From Cyanothece sp. UBA12306 (GTDB taxonomy: Bacteria > Cyanobacteriota > Cyanobacteriia > Cyanobacteriales > Microcystaceae), in contig DLXW01000115.1 in assembly GCA_003448685.1 (NCBI GenBank), positions 2,856 through 12,272 of the forward strand: DNA of 9,417 nt. The letters run 5' to 3'. The notes under the pieces are model-generated. The model searched no databases, had not been told where the DNA came from, and was given only the letters and a program-made list of their open reading frames with translations. Shown here piece by piece: positions 4,576-9,417 of this stretch. A program made the translations under genes and the position numbers. The number at the start of each line of letters is the position of its first letter. Positions within the stretch are counted from its first letter, which is position 1.

Positions 4576-6561
4576 TCACCAGAAATAGGAATTAGGAATA
4601 ACAGTGGTTTGACGTTGAGTTGCATCATATTTTAGGAGATATTGATGAGCGATCGCGTCTTGTTCCCTTAGTTGTTTAACCTCTTTTTCTCCGATTTCTG
4701 TATCAGTAGATAGGAGAATAACCTGATGGGAAGCAGTAGGAAAATAACGTTCCACTAAATTACTGCGATGGGAGGAGTCCAGACGACCCAAAGGAGTATC
4801 AATAGCGATGGGTAAATTGCGTCCTGAAACCCTAGCGAGTCCCCATAAAAAAGCGATGGCTAATAGTTGTTTTTCCCCCGCAGAGAGACGATGTTTAGCA
4901 ACAGGTTGTCCTTGAGGATCAAACAGAGAAATACTAAAGTTATGGGTATCAATAGCAACCCGATGAACGAGATCAGATTTATGTAATAAATAACGAAAAC
5001 ATTCGGTAACTTCCCCTTCTAATTTATTTAATTTCTTTAAGGTTAATCTTTCTTTAAATAGAGTCAGAGTTTGTTGTACTTTTGCTGCTGATTTAATCAG
5101 GTGTTCATTGCTTTGGCGATCAATCACTTCTTCGCTATATTGCTTTAATTCCTTAATGGTTTGTTGAATCAATTTTTCAATTTGCTTCCTTTTATGTTCT
5201 TCCGTATCATAGTCCCTTTGACATTGGCCATATTCCTTTTGTGCTTGTGTTAAAGCATCATTCAATTTTTGATAATCTTCAGGAGAAGCAGCGACTTTTA
5301 ATTCCCGTTCTTTGTTATCTAAATCAACTTCTAATTGTTCTAAGGTTGCAATTTGTTGTTTTGCTTGTTCTTGATGTAAGGGTAATTGATGTTCTAGACA
5401 ATAGGTTAATTGCTTTAATTCTTCTTCCCTAATTCCTAAAAAAGAAGTAATTTTAAGGTCAGCATTGTGGTTTATTGCTTGTTGTTCTTGGTCAAGAAAT
5501 TGTTGAATTTTAGTAATATTATCAAGAGTTAATGCTAATTCTTCAAGATAAGCTAACAGTCTTTGATCCCTTTGTTGTAAAATCTCCTTAGCTACTTTAG
5601 CTTGTTGATATTTAAGTTCAGCTTCTCCTTGTTTTTGAGCTTGGATAATTAAGGGAGTAATTAAAGCTAAAGGTAAGCTAGTGGTGGCTAACTTCCCCAT
5701 TTCCTGTCTTTGGTTAGTTAAACTGTCTTTTAGAGTATTAATTTCTTGTTCTAATTTACTTCGATCTGCGGCAATTTTTGCCCCTTGGGTGCGAAATTTT
5801 TCTGCTGCATCATCTAACTGTTTTCTAGAATGTTTGAGTTGGGTTTGTAGAGATGCTAGATTTTGCTTTGACTCCTCAGCTTGTTGTCTATACTTCGTTA
5901 ATTTATCTTCAATTTCTTCTAGAGTAGCTAATTGAGAAGTATTGGCTAATTTTTTCCGTTTACGAGTGACTAAGACATCTAAATCAATAGATAATTTTTC
6001 GGCGAGTTCTAACCCTAATAAAGATTGAATAGCATCAATAACCGACTGGGGTGGAGTATCCTGTTCTGCTAATTCTTTAACCTGTTCCCCGTCGAATAAA
6101 AATAGATTAGAAATACCTAATGGAAGTAAACTTTCGATATATTCATCCCAGGTATTAACTAAAGCACTATCGGGCCAATCTTCGTGAAGAATACCCAAGA
6201 TATCTTTACCATCTTTTGGGTTTTTAGTCCAAGTTCTAACAATTCGATATTTTTGCCAACTATCATCAACAACGTGTTCAAAGGCGAGTTCAATGCGGGT
6301 ATTTTCGGTAATAGGAGTTTGACTATTTACTGCTTGAGTCAGGAAGTCGTTATAGCTTAAATTATTGCGAGTAGAACATTGTGCGCGTTGTCCATATAAC
6401 GCGAGACGAATTGCATCCATTAAGGTTGTTTTTCCCCCACCATTCATCCCCCCGAATAGAATAATAGGACAGTTCTTATTGTTAGTCTCAGGACTAAGAT
6501 TGATAATATTTTTACCAGCGTAGGGACCAAAGTTTTGGAGAACAAGTTCAGTGAAAATCAT
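4576..6561 (-). CDS. dndD: DNA sulfur modification protein DndD (SMC/Rad50-like ATPase)
   Basis: At 661 residues the protein has the normal DndD length. The N-terminal ATPase lobe carries FTELVLQNFGPYAG at the start and a Walker A motif GMNGGGKT at 38-45. The middle (about 195-490) is rich in Q, E, K and L with heptad character, consistent with a long coiled coil; no CxxC zinc hook is visible. The C-terminal lobe has the ABC signature LSAGEKQ (560-565 for SAGEKQ), Walker B LPIAID (583-588) followed by the TP-GRLD D-loop region, and the HQVILLSTDTEI strand. In the family, DndD hydrolyses ATP and is thought to reshape or nick DNA so that sulfur can be inserted with DndC and DndE. It starts 11 bases after the Uma2 stop, so it is surely co-transcribed with it. 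No Shine-Dalgarno is visible, so translational coupling is likely. Confidence 0.95.
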   Translation of the reverse strand: MIFTELVLQNFGPYAGKNIINLSPETNNKNCPIILFGGMNGGGKTTLMDAIRLALYGQRAQCSTRNNLSYNDFLTQAVNSQTPITENTRIELAFEHVVDDSWQKYRIVRTWTKNPKDGKDILGILHEDWPDSALVNTWDEYIESLLPLGISNLFLFDGEQVKELAEQDTPPQSVIDAIQSLLGLELAEKLSIDLDVLVTRKRKKLANTSQLATLEEIEDKLTKYRQQAEESKQNLASLQTQLKHSRKQLDDAAEKFRTQGAKIAADRSKLEQEINTLKDSLTNQRQEMGKLATTSLPLALITPLIIQAQKQGEAELKYQQAKVAKEILQQRDQRLLAYLEELALTLDNITKIQQFLDQEQQAINHNADLKITSFLGIREEELKQLTYCLEHQLPLHQEQAKQQIATLEQLEVDLDNKERELKVAASPEDYQKLNDALTQAQKEYGQCQRDYDTEEHKRKQIEKLIQQTIKELKQYSEEVIDRQSNEHLIKSAAKVQQTLTLFKERLTLKKLNKLEGEVTECFRYLLHKSDLVHRVAIDTHNFSISLFDPQGQPVAKHRLSAGEKQLLAIAFLWGLARVSGRNLPIAIDTPLGRLDSSHRSNLVERYFPTASHQVILLSTDTEIGEKEVKQLREQDAIAHQYLLKYDATQRQTTVIPNSYFW

Positions 6562-6572
6562 TGATTAAGCAG

Positions 6573-7148
6573 TTACCAGATAAGACTTAAATTAAGGATA
6601 AATTTGGGTAAAATAGTTTCTCCTAATAGGATTTTGGGGAAGGTTAAAGTCTCGGTGTTTTGGCCTTGACGATAAATTTGGACTTGTTTCGTTTTACGGT
6701 TAATTAACCAACCAAGTTTAACTCCATTATTTTGATATTCCTGCATTTTTATTTGGGTTGTTGCTAGGGAGTCACTAGGAGAGAGAAGTTCTAAGACAAA
6801 GTCTGGAGTAATGGGGGGAAATTTTTCTTTTTGTTCTGGGGTTAAGGTGTTCCATCGGTCTTGTTTTATCCAAGCAATATCGGGAGAACGGTTGGCCCCA
6901 TTAGGAAGTTTAAAACAGGTAGAGGAGTCGAAGAGTTTTCCCAGTTGATATTGACGGTTCCAGAGTCCAAATTCAATGAGGATTTCTGCGTTACAATTTC
7001 CCGTTTCTCCTCCAGTGGGAGACATAATAATAATTTCTCCGTTGGAGTTTCTTTCGAGTTTAAGGTCGGGGTTTTGACGACAAAATAGATAGAATTTTTC
7101 GTCGCTTAGTTGACTTAGGTTATCGAGGTTTAGGGGATAAGTAATCAT
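6573..7148 (-). CDS. Uma2 family PD-(D/E)XK nuclease-fold protein
   Basis: This 191-residue protein has the full Uma2 (formerly DUF820) pattern of cyanobacteria. It shows an N-terminal helix (LSDEKFYLFCRQNPDLKLER), GEIIIMSPTGGETG at 37-50, RSPDIAWI with the presumed catalytic D90, FPPITPDFVLELLSPSDSL with E120, and a closing EYQNNGVKLGWLI strand. Active-site residues appear intact. These proteins are present in many copies in cyanobacterial genomes and their substrate is unknown; some are thought to be mobile or toxin-like nucleases. GGAG sits six bases before the ATG, the best ribosome site in this operon. It lies between dndC (37-base gap) and dndD (11-base gap), splitting a pair that is normally adjacent. 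It may be a passenger inserted at the heptad repeat, or an accessory nuclease of this Dnd system; the sequence does not decide. Confidence 0.93.
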   Translation of the reverse strand: MITYPLNLDNLSQLSDEKFYLFCRQNPDLKLERNSNGEIIIMSPTGGETGNCNAEILIEFGLWNRQYQLGKLFDSSTCFKLPNGANRSPDIAWIKQDRWNTLTPEQKEKFPPITPDFVLELLSPSDSLATTQIKMQEYQNNGVKLGWLINRKTKQVQIYRQGQNTETLTFPKILLGETILPKFILNLSLIW

Positions 7149-7158
7149 AGTTTTCTCC

Positions 7159-7193
7159 TAACTATTAACTATTAACTATCAACTATTAACTTT
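7159..7193. repeat. Heptad tandem repeat TAACTAT, about five copies
   Basis: Three exact TAACTAT units are followed by CAACTAT and TAACTTT. The repeat covers the dndC stop codon (7186-7188) and ends just before the Uma2 ribosome site. A change in copy number would move or alter the dndC terminus and the spacing to the next gene. Confidence 0.85.
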
Positions 7194-8772
7194 TAGGGAA
7201 TTTCCTATCACCCCAAGAAAGTTGTTTAGGTTGGGGTTCTTTTTCGGGGTTAAGGGTGTCTTTGAGTTGTTGTTTAACTTGGTTAATATCTCCTTGTGCG
7301 GATGCTTGTTTGAGGTTCCGTTTGAGGTGTGCATTATCGATAGCGTCTTCTTGGGAACGAGAACTGGTTTCAAAGCATTTTTCCAGGTCACTGTAGATAC
7401 CTTTACGACGGGTTTTAGTATAAAATTGCCGTTCAGTATCGAGAAGTTTGGCCATCAGTTCTAAGTGCATGGTATCATCCCCACACAGTTCTGAGAGAAT
7501 GTCCCATTCGTCGCTACCCAGGAGACTGTGACCAACTCCTGGCCTCGGGTCATTAAAGGGTTCTCCGGTCACTTCTTCGTAAATACGAGGTAAACTATCA
7601 TCAAATTCGTGTTTTTCTTCTAACCAAATACGTCGTATTTCGCTGAGTTCTTCGGGGGTAATAAGGGTGATGTCTTTCATCTCTTCGGGTGCAGTTTTTC
7701 TTACTTGAACTTGTGCTTCTAGGACTCTTCTTAACCAGTGTTCTCTCCAGTATTTAGTATAAGGGCCTGGGACTGGTTCTATAGAAAGTTCACCATGAAG
7801 GTTACGTTCAAAAAGATGAACATTTCCCCAAATACGCCTGAAGTCTCTTTTATCTCGGTCATCTTCAATATCCAATTCTAGTCGAAGATCAACTAACGGT
7901 TGTAACCATTCTTTTTCTTGATCATTTTGGATCATTGCGGTTAGAGACTTATCACTATCAACTAAAGTACAAACCCAACAACCAAACCTCGAACTACCAC
8001 AACTAGGAGTCGAAGTATCAACCACTAAAGGACATTCATTATCGGCTGTTGCTCCTCGATACATGGTGAATAAATCTTTATTACTATGTCCCCAAGGGTT
8101 TTCCCATTGCATTAAATATAACCAAACTTCATCAGTTCTCCAATCTTCAATAGGAGTGTAAAGTAAGGAACTAGGTAAATGAGGATGAGAACATAAGCGA
8201 TCGCGTACTCTGCCTTCTTCCCGTTTACTCATGATCGCTGCTCGGTTTTGGCTTTCAGTTTTGCGAGTTCCTAATACAACAATTACTTCTCCATTTGCTC
8301 GTACAATATTACGAATAAAGCGGTTAGAGGGATCAATTTTTAGACGGGGAGTACACCAGCGAAAAGTATGTCTTGGGGCTGGATATCCCTTCCCAATTAA
8401 ACCAACCCAATAAGTTTGCGAAATTTCTGGCGTAAGTAGATGAGGTTCTATTGGTAATTGATTATTTTTAGCATTTTCTCTCATTTTATTGATCGAATTA
8501 CTTACCCAAGCTGAAACAATAGGGTTTTCTACCAGAGTATCTGTGGTAATAACATAAATTTTCTTTGTTCTTTTTTCCAAGGGAAGTTCTAGAATAGCAT
8601 TCCAAATTAATTGAAGAACAGCACTACTATCTTTACCTCCAGAATATCCAATAACCAAAGGAATATCATCGGAACAATATAAATTTTTAATTTCTTCCGT
8701 TAATCTTTTTATATCTTCTATAAGTTCAGGTAGTCCACGAGGGGGAAAAAGTGTTGTTTGAATTTCAGTCAT
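7186..8772 (-). CDS. dndC: DNA phosphorothioation protein DndC (PP-loop ATPase, PAPS reductase-like)
   Basis: The 528-residue protein has the expected DndC length. The PP-loop SGGKDS is at 44-49, used in this family to bind and hydrolyse ATP. A PAPS-reductase-like core follows: TTDTLVENP (76-84), RHTFRWCTPRLKI with C140, VLGTRKTES (166-174) and PIEDWRTDEVW (207-217). Cysteines C247, C258, C265 and C268 (the last two in FGCWVC) are spaced 11, 7 and 3 apart, the arrangement expected for the DndC Fe-S cluster. The C-terminal 250 residues are a family-specific extension. DndC receives sulfur from a cysteine desulfurase (DndA or IscS, not in this window) and acts with DndD and DndE to replace a non-bridging backbone oxygen with sulfur. 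The ATG at 8772 has only a weak AGAG upstream. The gene follows the SBD-like gene by 40 bases and precedes Uma2 by 37. Confidence 0.96.
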   Translation of the reverse strand: MTEIQTTLFPPRGLPELIEDIKRLTEEIKNLYCSDDIPLVIGYSGGKDSSAVLQLIWNAILELPLEKRTKKIYVITTDTLVENPIVSAWVSNSINKMRENAKNNQLPIEPHLLTPEISQTYWVGLIGKGYPAPRHTFRWCTPRLKIDPSNRFIRNIVRANGEVIVVLGTRKTESQNRAAIMSKREEGRVRDRLCSHPHLPSSLLYTPIEDWRTDEVWLYLMQWENPWGHSNKDLFTMYRGATADNECPLVVDTSTPSCGSSRFGCWVCTLVDSDKSLTAMIQNDQEKEWLQPLVDLRLELDIEDDRDKRDFRRIWGNVHLFERNLHGELSIEPVPGPYTKYWREHWLRRVLEAQVQVRKTAPEEMKDITLITPEELSEIRRIWLEEKHEFDDSLPRIYEEVTGEPFNDPRPGVGHSLLGSDEWDILSELCGDDTMHLELMAKLLDTERQFYTKTRRKGIYSDLEKCFETSSRSQEDAIDNAHLKRNLKQASAQGDINQVKQQLKDTLNPEKEPQPKQLSWGDRKFPKS

Positions 8773-8812
8773 GTTTTAATTATCTCTTGTTTGATCTTTG
8801 CCTGAAAATTAT

Positions 8813-9417
8813 CTAAGCTCGAAATATATTATTTCTATGCCATTGAATAGATTCTAAACTGGGTAAATATTTCTCTGAGTCTGGCAATAAAATAGTTTCA
8901 CCTTGAAAATCTCTAATTGGCTTCATATTAGGTGATTCTTCACAAAAATCATTATTTACAACTACTTTAGATTTGCTTGTAAATTCTTCTAATTCTTGAT
9001 CAGTAACTCCTTGAAAATTATCATTAATATTTAAAATTTCTGTTGGCTCTTTTTGAGAAGCAGAGAACCAAACAGTGATCAGAGTATCAATTAGTTCTTT
9101 TCTACTACCTGGCTCTTGAATTAATTCAAAGAGTTCATTATCTAAGAAAGCATACTCAACAGCTTGTTTCAACTTATTAGTTGTTTTAGGTTGTAAACCA
9201 TTAAAGTTAGGCTTAAGAACTAAATGCCAAAAACCTTCATTTTGCAAGTGAAAGAAGGGATAATGTAATCCTCCTTTATATTCTGAAGCTAAGATATTCC
9301 AATACTTATTAAAGGTATTAAGTAATTCATCAGATACAAAAATTTTATTTTCATTAATAACTTGTTGAGATATCAAATCTATTACAGATAATAGTAAAAT
9401 CGGTTTGTACTGAGCAT
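8813..9417 (-). CDS. SBD-like (phosphorothioate-binding) protein without HNH nuclease domain (5' partial)
   Basis: The frame is open to the window edge. The TTG at 9376 is internal, because codons before it read AQYKPILLLSVIDLI, the typical opening of this domain. Two hundred residues are visible. The order is that of the N-terminal sulfur-binding domain of ScoMcrA-type HNH endonucleases: KPILLLS (visible 4-10), SDELLNTFNKYW, HYPFFHLQNEGFWHL (YPF at 52-54), and AFLDNELFELIQEPGSR followed by LIDTLITVWFS. In known SBDs the conserved YP pair helps form a hydrophobic pocket for the sulfur. Such proteins normally continue into an HNH domain. Here an acidic 80-residue tail ending WHRNNIFRA follows, then a stop, and dndC begins 40 bases later. 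The protein therefore probably binds phosphorothioated DNA without cutting it. It is not DndB: no DGQHR-type features are seen. SBD assignment is from motif recall; the missing nuclease domain is seen directly. Confidence 0.78.
   Translation of the reverse strand, partial: AQYKPILLLSVIDLISQQVINENKIFVSDELLNTFNKYWNILASEYKGGLHYPFFHLQNEGFWHLVLKPNFNGLQPKTTNKLKQAVEYAFLDNELFELIQEPGSRKELIDTLITVWFSASQKEPTEILNINDNFQGVTDQELEEFTSKSKVVVNNDFCEESPNMKPIRDFQGETILLPDSEKYLPSLESIQWHRNNIFRA

Noticed and set aside
5681..5935. Plus-strand frames opposite dndD, dndC and uma2
   Set aside because: They are antisense shadows of strongly supported genes with Dnd or Uma2 motifs and have cysteine- and leucine-rich nonsense composition.
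7179..7391. A 70-codon minus-strand frame overlapping the dndC 3' end, as a possible frameshifted gene
   Set aside because: dndC is intact through this region in its own frame and ends in a normal stop; the other frame is low-complexity N/K/L-rich sequence.
8813..9376. Calling the rightmost gene dndB, as expected upstream of dndC
   Set aside because: The residues match the SBD of HNH endonucleases (KPILLLS, YPFFHLQNEGFW, ELFELIQEP) and show none of the DGQHR-type features of DndB. The TTG at 9376 is also not a real start, because the frame continues to the window edge with conserved sequence.

Overview
The window comes from a low-GC cyanobacterium, probably a unicellular (chroococcalean) one. 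The strongest evidence is an intact petN gene (cytochrome b6f subunit VIII), too short for most gene finders. Support comes from five copies of the cyanobacterial HIP1 octamer GCGATCGC (positions 890, 1361, 1785, 4649, 8197), short heptad tandem repeats between genes, and several small proteins of cyanobacterial type. The genus cannot be fixed from the sequence alone.

Left part (1-2500) looks like ordinary core genome. It holds the 3' part of pyrR (uracil phosphoribosyltransferase/pyr regulator), a four-helix membrane protein, a 65-residue hypothetical protein, a minus-strand pair of tiny membrane-protein genes (petN and a 47-residue protein), and a divergent membrane protein of unknown function. 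From about 2600 to the right edge every gene is on the minus strand. Two small secreted proteins (2602-2949; 3221-3706, DUF4168-like with an internal duplication) lie between the core genes and the main accessory locus.

Right part (3800-9417) is a DNA phosphorothioation (Dnd) locus. In transcription order it holds a protein resembling the sulfur-binding domain (SBD) of phosphorothioate-dependent HNH endonucleases but with no nuclease domain (5' end outside the window), dndC, a Uma2-family PD-(D/E)XK gene, dndD, a 383-base gap, and dndE. DndC (PP-loop ATPase with an Fe-S type cysteine cluster), DndD (SMC-like ATPase) and DndE (DNA-binding) normally work with a cysteine desulfurase (DndA or IscS) to put sulfur into the DNA backbone. 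No desulfurase, DndB or DndFGH restriction genes are visible, and they may lie outside the window.

The unusual points are the nuclease-less SBD reader beside the sulfur writers, the Uma2 gene between dndC and dndD, and the separation of dndE behind its own candidate promoter and a perfect 10-bp inverted repeat. Functional links between these parts are inference. The Dnd gene identities rest on clear motifs.
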